Below, piece after piece: positions 13,065-25,269 of a stretch of DNA of 64,000 nucleotides. Under the pieces are notes generated by a model. The model was not told where the DNA came from. It searched no databases and worked only from the letters and a program-made list of their open reading frames with translations. Within the stretch, counting starts at the first letter, position 1. Each line of letters begins with the position of its first letter. The position numbers and the translations under genes were made by a program. The DNA lies in NCBI GenBank assembly GCA_032164245.1, contig JAVMKO010000001.1:166213434-166277433 (forward strand), given 5' to 3'. This DNA comes from Sternotherus odoratus. Taxonomy: Eukaryota > Chordata > Testudines > Kinosternidae.

Positions 13065-13915
13065 TCAAACTCCCTCTGCCCTGCCTCTTACCTCTTCCCC
13101 CAACGATCCCACACTCACTAGCAGTGGCGGGAAGCAGAGCAATGAGGCCCCAGCCTGCCCTACTCTGCCAGCTCCCAGCCCCGGCACTCCACTTCCCGCC
13201 ACTGATGAGGGTGGTTCTTTCCTCGCACTCACCAACGGTGGGAAGCAGAGCACCGCAGCTGGAAGCTGGATGAGTAGAGTGGGCAGGGGCCAGACTGCTC
13301 TGCTTCCTGACACTGCCGGTGAGTGAGGGGTAAATCCTTTCTCCCAAGCTGCCTCTCCCATCCACATGGCTGGGATCGGGGCAAGGGAAGCAGAGTGCAG
13401 GGCCGGCTCCAGGCACCAGCCAAGGAAGCATGTGCTTGGGGCAGCACATTTTAAGGGGAGGCATTCTGGTCAATCTTTGGGTGGCACATTCCAGCTCCCC
13501 CCCCCTTTTTTTTGCGCTTGGGACAGCAAAAAGTTAGAGCCGTCCGTGGCAGAGCAGGCTCCTCCTGGCTTCCTGCTAATCCCCTGGGCGAGTCTGGGCC
13601 CCCCCAAAAGTGCCCCCCCCCCACAGCTCTTACCTCCAAGACCCTGGTGGGGGAGGCCTGGGGCCTCCCACACAGCCCCCTGGGGGGGGGGCTCCATAGG
13701 ATACCCAAATGGCTAGGGACAGCCCAGATGGGGCTCAGGTTTTGGCCCTCCCTGCCATGGTGGCAAGGCTTAGATATTGCCCCATCCATTACCCCCCATT
13801 CTGGGGTGGTGGGGCTCAGCTGGGTGCAGGCTTTGGTCCCCCGTCCTGGGGGGTGGGTAGTCATTTTTGTTGTCAAAACAATGCCATGGTACAATGAAGT
13901 TTGAGAACCCCTGAC
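13065..13915. repeat. GC-rich composite of hAT-type element pieces
   Basis: The block ends GTTTGAGAACCCCTG (about 13900-13914), the right-end signature of a common vertebrate hAT family. Inside it, CAGGGCCGGCTCCAGGCACC (about 13399) looks like the left end of a different GC-rich element. GC content drops abruptly at both borders. I could not match the ends into one element or find a duplication, so this is a mosaic. The overlapping ORFs of 100-156 codons are proline- and glycine-rich chance frames. Confidence 0.5.
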
Positions 13916-16188
13916 AGTCAATAGCTCACACTATTGGTTCACTAAAACAACCTGCATTTTAACAACTCCATAGGTACGTAGTCTCAGTTTTAAAGCTGTA
14001 AATATTGTATAATCTTCCCTTCAGAAGAAACTGTCATACGGTGAAGACTCATCTTTAAATTTGTACCTTAAAAAACTGCTAAAAACAAAATAGACAGTAG
14101 GACATTTAAGGAAGGTGAAAATTCTAACATCAAAAGAAGGAAAAAAAATTCAAGATGAGGGAACACTGATCATTTTTTCAGGTTGCTGGCTGAGTAAAAT
14201 TATGTAGTTACATAAATTTTGAACTGCTAATGAACACTGAAGTGTTTCAGAAAATACCTTTAACTACATCTGGTGTTTCTTAGCTGGCCACACCTTGTCC
14301 ACACAGATGGCAAAGTTGTGATCAGCATCACAGTAGCTGGTTTGACTCTTCACAGTCGTGTTCTAGAACAGTAAGATTTTGTAGTGGAGACAAAACCATA
14401 AAGAAATAAAATAAGGAAATGCTACTATGTTATTTCAAGGCTATGATCCCTATTTCCCATTACATTTTAAAAAGTGTTATCTAGTAACTGAATATTTTGA
14501 GCCTAAAGCTAGGCAGAGGACTGAAATGGTTATTAAAACAGATCTTCATAGTTCCTAATAGTGGACATTAGGGAAAAATATTTGGTAGTTGGGTTTAAAA
14601 ATAAAAAAATACAAACAAGTTTAATTTTGTATGTTTTTAGTACGCTAAGGTTTGAGAACTATTCCATATGCAACCATATATAGTTTTGTTTATGAAGCTC
14701 ATGTCTCCTGCAATACATCAATGGCAGCAGGAGGTAAAAGATCTTTCATGATTAAAGATTTAAAAAAGCCAAGTATGATTTAGATACTAAGAGGCTGATC
14801 CAGCGTCTATTGATTTCAATAACATACATTTACTTTAGGGAGCTTTGCAACAGGTGCTCTCTCAGGACAATAATACACTTAATTGCCATTATTACAGATA
14901 CACTTGAAGTTTTGGGCTTTACATTGCGGCAACAACATTTCTGGAGATATGTCTGTCAGAAAAACACTTTTGTTACTTTCACCCCCAGATGTCATTTGCA
15001 ATGTAGTGGAGAATCTGAAACCGTTACATGGAACTAGATAGAAGATTGTCTCATTATGCAGCTGGAAAATGCAGTGCTTTTGCTAACCCTGAGCCATTTT
15101 TCCTTTGCTATATTATGGCCAACTGCTTAGCTTGAGAAGAGGTAGGCTGCATAAAACTCAATGCAGCATGTGGCCATAATTAAAAACACATGAGAGCCCA
15201 AAGACCAGATCCAATGTTCGTTAGCATTTTACAGAAGAAACTGAAGAAACCAGAGAGGGTTTTTTAAAAGCAGATTGTCAAAGTGCTCTGGATCTTACCT
15301 GACAGGGAAGCCTGGAATGTTGAACAGTGTTTCCGTGATCTGGAAAGGTGATTGTGGAGAGGACTTCCTAAGGGGAGTGGAGCCCCACCTGTAAACCATT
15401 AGGGGGTAATCCTTACACGCAATTCCACTGAAGCCAATGCACCTACTTATTTCTGAATGAAAAAGGTTGCCGCGTGGGGCCCTTAATCTGCAGGGATAGT
15501 TTGCTCTTATTTTATTTACATTTCATAGTCCATCAAGATCAGCAATGGCTGAATTCTACTACACTGTGAACAAGACCCTGGGGAGGACAACTGAGATGCT
15601 TTCTTGGCAGATAAAGCACACATGTGGCGCACAGTCAACACTAACTCTCTTTAGATGTTGGCAATTAACATTGTGAACAACAGTCTCTCCCCAACATGCC
15701 ATTTAAAGTCTTCCTTCGTGAATCTGGACTCAGCCAAACCTTAGGACTGTTTCTCTAACAAAGGCATTAATGGAGTTCTGTGACCCTAACCCTTCATACC
15801 AACAGGCAAAAGGCACAACCAATGCACTGTTAAGGTATTTAGTCAAACAGCATTTTGTAAGGGGTCTTGTAAAAACTGGTGACACTGATCATGAATATCA
15901 TTGTGCGAGGTGTACATATGTATGCTGGAAATACATTTAACACACATTTTGGAAGTAGCTGATAAACAAACCTGCCCTAGAAAATAGAATGGGGATTTAC
16001 CAGTCTGTGTTGATTACAAGCAAAAGACAAAGTACATTTACATCTAAGGTAAACAAAGTGATAAGCCAGTCCAAAAAATTGAATCAACCAGAGGATGAAG
16101 GAGAGGGCATGGCATCCACACATCAGTTGGGGAGAAGAACTCTCTGGTGTCTACAGGAATGCATAGCAAAGGTGAGAGAATATCCATC
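13916..16188. other. Intergenic, nothing recognised
   Basis: AT-rich sequence with scattered stops in all frames. No exon-like segment, RNA gene or bounded transposon seen. Confidence 0.4.
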
Positions 16189-16196
16189 ACTTAGAG

Positions 16197-17021
16197 CAGC
16201 AGTTTTCAACTGGGGGTCCGCAAGCCCTTTCAAGGGGGCCGCAGGACTCCACGGCTGAAACCCAGAGCTCAAGCACCTCCTGCCATAGGGCTGAAACACC
16301 ATGAGCACTGGTTTCACCACCACCACTCCACCCACAGTGCCAGAGCAGGGCAGTCCCAGGGACAGTTCAACACACACCTCCTCTCCCTGCCCCCAAGGCC
16401 CCACACCCTGGCCAGGTCAGAGGCAGGCAGTGCAGGACTGTTGCTGCTCTGGCTGGTGCCATGGACTAGGCAGCTACAGCATCCCCCATCTGCTGCTGGT
16501 GCCCAGGGTTGCAGCTGATCCTCCACTCAAGCAGCCGGTAAGTGCCCCCAGGCAGTGGGACCCAGCTCTGTGGCCAGCAGAGACCTTGGGGGAGAAGTGA
16601 CTACAGGGGAGCACTCCTGGTGCACAGCCCCTAGCTATACCCACTCTGCACCCTGAGCTATCCTTGTGCCTGTACCCAGCCCCTAGCTAATTCCTCCCTG
16701 CACCCTGAGCAGTTTCCAAACTTTTTGAGCTGAATTCCCACCACACACAACCCAGACAGGCTGGGTGGTCTGCTGAGGCGAGTCTGGGATGGAGGGTTGT
16801 GCTGCCTTCCTGGACTTCGCTGTGCAGGGCTGGTCCAAGCCCTGCCAAGCTTTGCCCCCTCTCTCCAAATAGAAATCAAAGTACATTTATGCCAGAAGGC
16901 CCACCTCCATCCTGAAGCCCTGAGTCCTTCCCCATCCCCCACTGGGCTCTGGAGTTTTTAAATAGCATGTTGAGGGGTGGGGTGGGGGGTGATCAGAAAG
17001 AAAAAAGGTTGAGAATCCCTG
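16197..17021. mobile_element. Non-autonomous hAT element
   Basis: The left end CAGCAGTTTTCAACTGGG and the right end GGTTGAGAATCCCTG are imperfect inverted termini of the hAT type. The flanks ACTTAGAG (16189-16196) and ACTTAAAG (17022-17029) form an 8-bp target-site duplication with one mismatch. The 825-bp GC-rich body encodes no transposase, so it would have depended on one supplied in trans. Confidence 0.8.
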
Positions 17022-17129
17022 ACTTAAAGGACAAAGTGGTTGGCACCCTTTGATTCGGTGAACAATGGATTCTGCTACCTCAGGAGATGAAGGTGCTGAC
17101 TTTGATGCAAGAGAACTCACTAAATTAAG

Positions 17130-17520
17130 TTTTAGACACTAGAAAGATTATTTTATTTGTAACCATACTGGTCCCATTTTCTCTTGCTTAGTATCACTTA
17201 AATCTATGTCCTTTATAGTAAAATTAAGAATAAGTTTATTAATAAACCAGCTCGGTGCTGTGTATAAAGGTAAGGAGCCTGTCCTCAGTTGGGCTAACAG
17301 GCTAGTGTGTCTGTGTGCGGTCTCCAAAGAGACAGCAGACTTAATAGTTTCTGTGAGTGTCCAGAGAGAGGGACTGGACACTGCAGACACATCTCTGGGG
17401 TTCCCTGAATGTTATCTACAAGATAGGGTTGAGACTAGCAGTCTCAAGATTTTTGCTGGTGTGGCAGGGAGCAGTCTCACAGTTTAAGGTCCAGCAAAGC
17501 TTTCTCTTGCTAAGGTTGAG
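17130..17520 (+). repeat. Probable LTR fragment
   Basis: Contains TTATTAATAAACCAGC with an AATAAA-type signal, then GTGCTGTGTATAAAGG and a GAGAGGGACTGGACACTGCA region. Together these resemble the R/U5 part of reptile ERV LTRs. No termini or duplication could be defined. Confidence 0.4.
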
Positions 17521-17689
17521 AGGTAACAGTGACTTATGGTTCTGGGCTCCTTAAGGAGAGCATCAGTTGCATGATCAGAAACTGTCAAAAAAGATGGTAA
17601 CGCCCAGATCTCTTTGGGTTTCATGGAACTATTACACCAAGGGTGACAAGGGGGTGGGTTAATGGTCATAGGATCAAAAAAAAACATAA

Positions 17690-18690
17690 CCATGCTATTA
17701 TCAATGATGTTTCACCTGTACCCAAAGTTTCAGATCACATAACACGATCCATTGTCTACAGCCAAGCTCTGGGATACAACTGGATTTGCTCCAATTCCTC
17801 ACAGAGACAACACATCTACAGGGTCTCTATCAAGCTTTCTTAAAACTACAATACCCACCTGGTGGGGGGAAAAAAACAGATTGGCAGAGCCAGAAGAGTC
17901 ACCTACAATAGGACAAGCCCAAAGAAGGTATCACCTACAGCCCCCAACTAAAACCTCTCCCATGCATCAAGGATCTATAACCTACCCTAGAGGATGATCC
18001 CTCACTCTCACAAAACTTGGGAGACAGGCCAGTCCTTGCTTACAGACAACCCAACCCAAAGGGCAGATCTATTCGAGACAACATCGTAGGACCTAACCAC
18101 ATCAGCCACACCATCAGGGACTCGTTTGCCTGCACAGCTACCATTGTGATATATGCCATCATGTGCCAGCAATGCCCCTCTGCCATGTACATTGGCCAAA
18201 CAAAACAGTCTCTACGCAAAAGACTAAAAGGACACAAATCTGACATCAGGAATCATAACATTCAAAAACCAATAGGAGAATTCTTCAGTATCTCTGGTCA
18301 CTCAATAACAGACCTAAAAGTGGCAATTCTTCAACAAAAAACTTCAAAAACAGACTCCAATGAGAAACTTCAGAACTGGAATTAATTTGCAAACTGGATA
18401 CCATTAAATTAGGCCTGAACAAAGACTGGGAGTGGCTTGGTCACTACAAAAAGTAATTTTTCCTCCCTTGGTATTTACCCCTTCTTGTCAACTGTTGAGA
18501 CTAGGCCACTTCCATCTTAATTGAATGGGCTTGTTAGCAATGACCTTGGTAAGGCAACTCCCATCTTTTCATGTGATACAATATACATTTTGCTTACTGT
18601 ATTTTTCACTCCATGCATCTGATGAAGTCAGATTTAGCCCATGAAAGTTTATGCCTAAATACATTTGTTAGTCTCTAAGGTGCTAAAAAC
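17690..18690 (+). mobile_element. Penelope-like element 3' part with GIY-YIG endonuclease
   Basis: The frame at 18017-18385 carries the endonuclease domain of a Penelope-like retroelement. Visible are MCQQCPSAMYIGQTKQSLRK with the YIG motif, RLKGHKSDIRNHN with the basic H-x-x-DI segment, and FFSISGHSITDLKVAIL. Upstream frames at about 17750-17997 look like decayed linker sequence, so the copy is frameshifted and 5'-truncated. The tail near 18605-18685 (CATCTGATGAAGTCAGATTT, GCCCATGAAAGTTTATGCC, TTAGTCTCTAAGGTGC) is the usual terminal sequence of the turtle Penelope/Neptune group. The element is not functional. Confidence 0.85.
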
Positions 18691-18699
18691 TACCACACC

Positions 18700-18925
18700 A
18701 TGACCAATGTAGCCATGACAACGTAGCCCCTAAGTGTACATGCCGCCATGTCAATCAAAGAATGCTTCTGTTGACATAGCTACCATCATTCAGGGAGTGG
18801 TGTCCTACATTGATGGACACTCCCATCCCATTGGTGTAGGCTACATCTATAGAACAGGGTTATGCCAGCATAGAGAGATTGTGCTGGCATAGCTATCAAA
18901 ATCATACCTTAGTCAAGATAGGTAT
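18700..18925. repeat. Degenerate MITE-like remnant
   Basis: Contains paired words such as TGCCAGCATAGAGAGATTGTG followed by TGCTGGCATAGCTATC, and TTGACATAGCTACC. These resemble a reptile MITE with internal inverted structure. The ends are not defined. Confidence 0.25.
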
Positions 18926-19590
18926 TAGTCCTTGACTCAAAAGTAGTTTTTTTAAAAAAGAAGAAAGTACAACCGCTATAAAGGAAAAACATCTGCAAAT
19001 ACACTAAGAAAAAGCTTTGAAATATAGTTTTCTTGAGCTTGTTTTCTTTCAGAAAGATATTTTGCAATGTTCATGTCAGGTTTACCAAGTATCTCTGTAT
19101 TCAAAGGAGCCTTTTAAAAAACACAGACACACAAAACAAAGAAATAAACAGTTCTCTCTCTCTCTCTCCTAGCTCCAGTTCAATGGAGCACATAAACACA
19201 TGCTTAACAGAGGCCTATGTACTCAAGAATCCCAATGGATATTTTGGTGATATTCAAGATGCAAATTTTTATCTCAGAGACCAGAATGACTGGTCCTGGC
19301 AATTTTAAACTAATGCTTATATGTTAGAAAATAGAAAGGCCTAGTCTACATCAGTCACCATTAAGCAAAAACCAAACTTTTTCCTGTGTTGAATCCTTGT
19401 AAACCAAGTTTCAATCCAGAGAAATTTTTACTTACCAGTCATCATTGGAAGTTGATGAACTCGCTGTAGTATTTGCTAACTCACACAGATCTGTTAGATC
19501 AGGCAACAGAGATTCAAGCCAGGTACAATTCTCACCTGCAAACAAATTAGCCCAATGTCCGCTGTTAGAATGGCTAATAGCCTTATTATA

Positions 19591-20516
19591 CAGTAACTCA
19601 TCAATGTTGTAGTTATGTTCCAGAAAAATGCAACTAAGCGAAACGATGTTAAGCAAATCCAATTTCCCCATAAGAATAAATGTAAATGGTGGGTTAGGTT
19701 CCAGGGAAATTTTTCTCAGACAAAAAAGTACATACACACACATAGTTAAATTTTAAACAATTTAATACCCTAGGCAGCAATGACGACTGTGAAACTTAGT
19801 TGAGGTGGTGAAGTCAGAGGGTGGGATATTTCCCACAGAATGCCTTACTGCTAAATGATGAAACAGCATTCGGCTGAACTGTCAAGGGTTCACACGTTGT
19901 TGTTAATGTAGCCTCACACTCTACCAGGCAGCACAAATGGAAGGAGAGGAGACAGCATGGCAGACAGAGAAAGAGACACACACCCTGTGTGTGAGAGAGA
20001 TGCGCATTTCCCCTTTAAGTATGCTGACCCCACAAGTTGAGATAACAGCTGCTGCCAGCAAGCTGCCTCCATCCTGAGCCCTGTCAGGTCACACCTCCCC
20101 CCTCCCCCATGGAGATGGGCTAAGTAGCAGGGGAACACCCAGACATTAGCACCCCTCTTCCCCCCTCACAGCAACAGGAGGCTCCTGGGAGTAGCTCCAA
20201 GGCAGAGGGCAGGAGAAGCACATGGCAGTGGCGGGAGGGACAGCTGAACTGCCAGCAATTGATAGCCTGCTGCCGCACAGGGAACTTAGAGGAGCGGGGA
20301 GTTGATTGGGGGGGAGGGGGGGGAGATACCTGTCCACCTTGGTTCCAAGTTCCCACCACTAGCTCCAATGGGCTGCTCTTCCTGCAAGCAGTGGACAACG
20401 CAGGCAGCTGCCAAACAATGTTATAAGGGAGCATTGCACAACTTTACATGAGCATGTTCTCTAATTGATCAGCAACGAAACAACGTTACCCGGGATGACT
20501 AAGTGAGGAGATACTG
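19591..20516. mobile_element. Non-autonomous Tc1/mariner-like element, copy A
   Basis: Begins CAGTAACTCATC and ends GAGGAGATACTG, with TA on both sides (19589-19590 and 20517-20518). It shares a left half (AATGCAACTAAGCGAAAC, GTTAAGCAAATCCAATTTCC), a central CTCACACTCTACCAGGCAGC segment and a right half (CCAAGTTCCCACCACTAGC) with copy B at 31289-32266. That defines one family of about 0.95 kb. No transposase is encoded. A TA-flanked insertion with these termini suggests the Tc1/mariner group; this is inference. Confidence 0.75.
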
Positions 20517-20896
20517 TAGCTGAGAGCCCACAATGTTTAATGCATAAAGTAGCTCATTCCACGTGGGCCTTTTCTATAGAAGCATTGTGATTTAAGTCAA
20601 AAATTTCCAACATCGGCCACTGATTAAGCACTTGACACACCTTGGCCTCAATTTTCAGAAATGGTAGTACCTGCTATTTCTATAAACTTCAACTTGAGCT
20701 GCAAGTGTAAAAATCCGGGGTAAGGTAAGCACCCAAAACTGGGGTGCTCAAAATCAGTGGCCTGTGTTGAAAACTTGGGCTTGGATGTCAAACTTTTTTT
20801 GATCATAATGAAGTGTTTGTACAGTGACTTCGACAATGGGGCCTAATCCATAAGTGGGGACCCATAGCCATTACCACAGTACACATAGTAGGAGAA

Positions 20897-21987
20897 CAGG
20901 GATGTCAAACATGTGGCCCACAGCCTGGATATGATCCAGAACTCCCACAACCATTCTCTCCAGTCCACAGCTTGCACTTCAAAAGGGATCTGCTTTACAG
21001 CTCAAGGGGTTGGAGAGAGCAGGAGCCAAGGGGAGAGCTCACATATGATAAAATTCTGGTGCCTGTGTCCAATCACCCTACCACAGCCAACTATTGGCTT
21101 TTTGAGAAATCATCACTATGGCTCAGCGGGGACTGGAAAGTAATCCCTTTACTGCTGCACTCCCAGCTTCTGCAAGTGCTGTACTCGCAGAAGTGGGGTC
21201 CTATTCTCTCACCAACTTTGCGGCTACTGCTGAACTCCACAGCATCAGACAAAGGTGGGTGACTCATTCTATAGGGTCCCTTCCCCACCCATGCCCACAA
21301 AAATGCCCCAAATGGATAGAGGAAAAAGGATTCTGCAAAATGAGAGGGGCCCCGCAGGGGGAGGTAAGTGAAAGAGGAAAGCAATTTGTCTCAGAAGGGG
21401 GATAGAGGAAGACAAATGTGAGGGGGAGAAAAGAGAAAGTGAGTGGTGAGATTTTTCCACAAAGGGATGGGGAGGAAAGTGTGTGGGGAGTTTGTTTCCT
21501 AACAGAGGGAAGAAGGAAATAAAATGGGCTGGGGACGGCGAAGGCAGAGCAATTCATGATTTTATTGCAAGTCTGTGATGTTTGGGGATTTTCTTAAAGC
21601 CCCCACTCCTAAAGTCACATGAGTACAGGAGAATGTCAATTTTCATAAACAAAGGTTCAATTCATCATCATTTAAGAAAAAAAAAGCATAAAAAGGCGAT
21701 CCATGTAGAACTACAACAGCTCGAGAACCCAACGAAGGAAACAAACCCAATATTATTTTCTGTGTGCAAGTAGCAAATTCATGAATTTTGAGGCACTTGA
21801 GGTTAGGAAGGTTGCATAGATGTATTTACTTATTAACAGTGTCTTTAATTGTAGCATTTAGTTTTGCTAGCTACAGTCAAATAAAACTGCAAAATTTGCT
21901 TCTTGCCAGCAAACTTTTCATTCCCAACTCCCAGACTGAATGAAAGGGTAATTTATCCCTCACTTCAGAAAGAGTTTGACACCCCCA
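20897..21987. mobile_element. Probable hAT-like element
   Basis: The left end CAGGGATGTCAAACATGTGG and the right end GAGTTTGACACCCCCA form imperfect inverted termini of a type common in vertebrate non-autonomous hAT elements. The flanking octamers do not match, so either the duplication has decayed or the ends are not exactly placed. Confidence 0.5.
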
Positions 21988-23750
21988 ATCTAGTGCATCA
22001 GAGTAATTTCTTTAATGTCAGAGAGATGACTAGCATAGAAAAAATATCTGGTCTAGAAATAACTGAGAAGAGTTACTAAGACAAAATACAGAGGCTTTTA
22101 TCTCTTAAACCCTGAAATACTTCTGCCCAACTACAGTAAAGATTCAAACATCTCATCCCATTGTGAGCACACCTCTAAAAACCAACCACAACAATGAACA
22201 CAGCTTCCGGTATCCATTTCCTCATACAAAGAATTCCAATTCTTTGAAATAAATATGCTTCGAGTTATTTTTGTAAGAGTCATGTTTAATATAGGTTGCC
22301 TAGTGTGTAAAACACACCAAAGATTTCACATCTGCTACAAATAAATGTACAGAGGATCTCAAGTTCTTTATTTTAAGATTAGGATAGAGTACAGGTGGTC
22401 AAATTATTAAAAGATGGTTTATATTCAACACTCATGCCTTTTCATAATGTGCATCAGATTTTAAAGTAATTATAGACACTATTAAACAGTCTGGCAACCA
22501 CATGTCAACACCAGAGATGATCAGGCTGGTTTGCTGTAAATTCTAATCTTAAAGGCCACTTTTCAAGATAGGCACAGGCACTATTCATTCTCACAGCTGT
22601 AGAAGCAGGCTGCTCTGCTTTCAGCAGAAGATTGTGGCTGGAATAGGGTAGAATCAATGTTAAGGAACTTAATTCCCTTTTGGTATTCCTATTAATGTTA
22701 TTTTCCTAGGAGCCACAAAAGAACATGAATTAGGAAATTACAGATTGAATTTACTATTTTGCTTCTGAATTTTTATTTCCTGAACCAAGAATCAGGATCA
22801 AATGAGGTCTTCAGTGTATTTATATTTACAACTTTTATCTTCGTCTGCACGTGTGTTTCAAGTAAAATCTTACTTGTGAAGTAAAATCATTCACAGCTGA
22901 ATTAAGTTAAATTTAACATTTCAGAGGCAGATTACCATTTTTACTTCTGCTGAGTAGTACCTTAGCAGGAGTACCTACCCTCACCTCTAGGGCACTGCTT
23001 TGTGCCTGGACAGGGAGTCCATCTTTAGTACCCCTTATGGAGGTCTCCCTCAGACCCATATCTTCTTTCAACTCCTTCTCTAAGTGCTCTGTAGCTTAGC
23101 CCTCCAGCTAGGTTAAATAAAAAGTTTAAGTTACCTTTTTGGAGTAATCCAAAAATTCAAATAAAGGCCAACCAAATCTTCAAACTCATAGCCCTTCAGC
23201 CCCTCTCAAGCAGAGCCCTCGATGGCTCCTACCTCAGAACTTCTCCTGCAGGCACTTAACCTACTCTTGTAGCAATCTCTCTCTTACCTGTTTGATTAAA
23301 CCCCATCCCGGGGCCTCTCTCCACCACAGCAACTTGTCTCCACAAAACTGCACTCACTCAGTCTACTTATGAGACCTAGCTCCACCTCCACTGGCCAAGA
23401 GGCAATTAGTTCCTCACTCTCCAGGTGCAGACCACAATTTATAACTAAAATTCTCTCTCTTGCCTTGCAGGTGATGAAGGTTAAGCCCCATCATACTTAC
23501 TAATTATTCCTATTTTTAGTAAGGTATTACTTAATATGACTACGGATTGGCAGACACTGACCCAAATCAAACAACACAGGAAATACTACACTGATTGTAT
23601 TATTTGTTTTTACATTTAATCCAATAGTTTTGGATTTTTACTTAGTTTACTTAAAGCTTCAGATAAATCCCTTGTCTGCTGCACAAGACTGTTGCAGAAT
23701 TCAGGGAGCTTTGCAGAAGAACTGAGGTCAAGCTTGCCATATAGCACATG
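21988..23750. other. Intergenic, nothing recognised
   Basis: AT-rich sequence with no gene, RNA gene or bounded repeat that I can support. Confidence 0.4.
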
Positions 23751-23754
23751 GGGC

Positions 23755-23935
23755 TTTGCCACTAGCTTACTTTTTTATATAGCACCCAGAATCTCAGACA
23801 ATCTGAAAAGTGTCAAAGCTAAAAAAAGAACTTAAGTGATTTGCCCAAGGATACACAGCAAGTCAATGGCAGAGGCAGGTGATGTCAGGAGTTAACAGAT
23901 CCCAGCTTCCTTCTCAAGCCACTGAATTACACCCT
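23755..23935 (+). repeat. MIR-like SINE fragment
   Basis: The MIR core order is visible on the plus strand: TTAAGTGATTTGCCCAAGG, ATACACAGCAAGTCAATGG, then CAGAGGCAGG and a GATCCCAGCTTCC region. Diverged and without function that I can see. Confidence 0.6.
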
Positions 23936-24239
23936 CTCTCTTCTCCATAAAAAAATCTCCCCTTCTGTGGCTGTAGGCAGCATGTTGACTATCACACCAT
24001 TTGGAATCTGTGGGGCATATTTCAGAACTTCAGTGCTAAGCTCCAAGTACTGAGCAGAATGGTTCCCATTTAACAGAGCCTATAGGCTTCAGTCACTACA
24101 ATCATTTTTGGGATTGGAGTGCAGATAACTCTATGACCATAAACCACATAGGGTAAATATAGTTACATGGGGTACAGCTACACTTTTGGCAGTGTGTAGA
24201 TTACAGACACTGCATGTCCAGTTACCATGGATATAAATA

Positions 24240-24665
24240 GAAGTGTAGGCCACGAGGCATGTCTTAAACGAGTGGAGTAGGCCAGTGCCCTACCAGGGTG
24301 GCAGATAGCATAGGCAGGGAAAGGCTGTGCCTCCCCAAACAGCCCTGTGTGGTCTTGCCCACGCTCTACCAAGGCCCACACCTGCTTACAGCTTGGCCCC
24401 AGCCTATTCAGGATGTGTCTCTTCCCAGAACTCAGCTAGGGCTGCGCCCCCCGTGCTCCAGGACTGGGGGGGGGGGGGGGGGAGAGAATGGGGACACCAC
24501 AGTGCTTGGGGTGCGGGGGATGGGACGCACCACCTGCCCAGTGCTCCAGGGCTGGGGAGAGGGGCAAACACCACCTACCTGCCCGGTGCTCTGGGTCACC
24601 AGGGGGTACTTGCTGCCTGCCCGCATTGCACTCCAGGGCTGGGTGGCAGGGTTGGCACTATTCAT
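24240..24665. repeat. GC-rich repeat block with G17 run
   Basis: An abrupt GC-rich island inside AT-rich DNA, with a run of 17 G at 24466-24482 and repeated GCTCCAGG(G/A)CTGGGG words. It resembles other reptile GC-rich DNA-element bodies, but I found no termini. The ORFs here change frame around the homopolymer and are chance frames. A run of 16 C follows at 24791-24806. Confidence 0.4.
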
Positions 24666-25194
24666 TCTGGCATTTCCTAACGTGTGAGGCCTTGATTTTG
24701 CAACCTTTTAGACCTTTTCAATCTTTAGCTTTGGGGACACAGAGCTACAATTTCCTGCTTTCTGTAAAAGGTAAATATTCAGAAAGTTCACCCCCCCCCC
24801 CCCCCCTTTGGAAGGAACAGATACAAAACTGCAGCTCCCTTTCCTGTGTATCTTATTTTCATGTAACCCTTTCCAGGAAGGTAAACAATTGCCTTTTGAA
24901 AGGGAACAGTGCAATTTACCACAGTTCAAATCCAATCTCCTTTGCTTTCATTGAAGCTCCCTCTTGTGATCCTTCTGGGTAATTTTGTGTTAGTCTAAGG
25001 AAATCAGTTATCAAAGGCAGCTGTTGCCACGTTTCCAGGACAACCAGGGCAGTCCTGACTCTCCCCTAGTATGCAAATGAACCAGAAGGTGGGAGCCCTG
25101 AGCTGATTTGCCTCAGATGTTACAATTTAAGATTAGCAGCCCTGTTAGTCTGTATCAAGAGGAGGAAGACTTTATAGTACTTTAGAGACTAATT

Positions 25195-25260
25195 AGTTTA
25201 TTTCAGCATATATATAGCTATATATGCTATAGCCTACGAAAGTTTATGCTGAAATAAACT
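25195..25260. repeat. Inverted Penelope-tail palindrome
   Basis: AGTTTATTTCAGCATA (25195-25210) is the exact reverse complement of TATGCTGAAATAAACT (25245-25260), around a core rich in TATA. The right side includes CCTACGAAAGTTTATGCTG, the Penelope tail phrase also present at about 18640. It appears to be a head-to-head remnant of two Penelope ends. Confidence 0.65.
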
Positions 25261-25269
25261 GGTGCTACA

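Noticed and set aside
13033..13921. Cluster of ORFs of 100-156 codons on both strands
   Set aside because: They occur only in a GC-rich repeat mosaic, overlap each other in opposite strands and match no family I know.
24298..24982. ORFs of 117-164 codons
   Set aside because: They span G and C homopolymers and a GC-rich repeat block, and shift frame freely. There is no domain.
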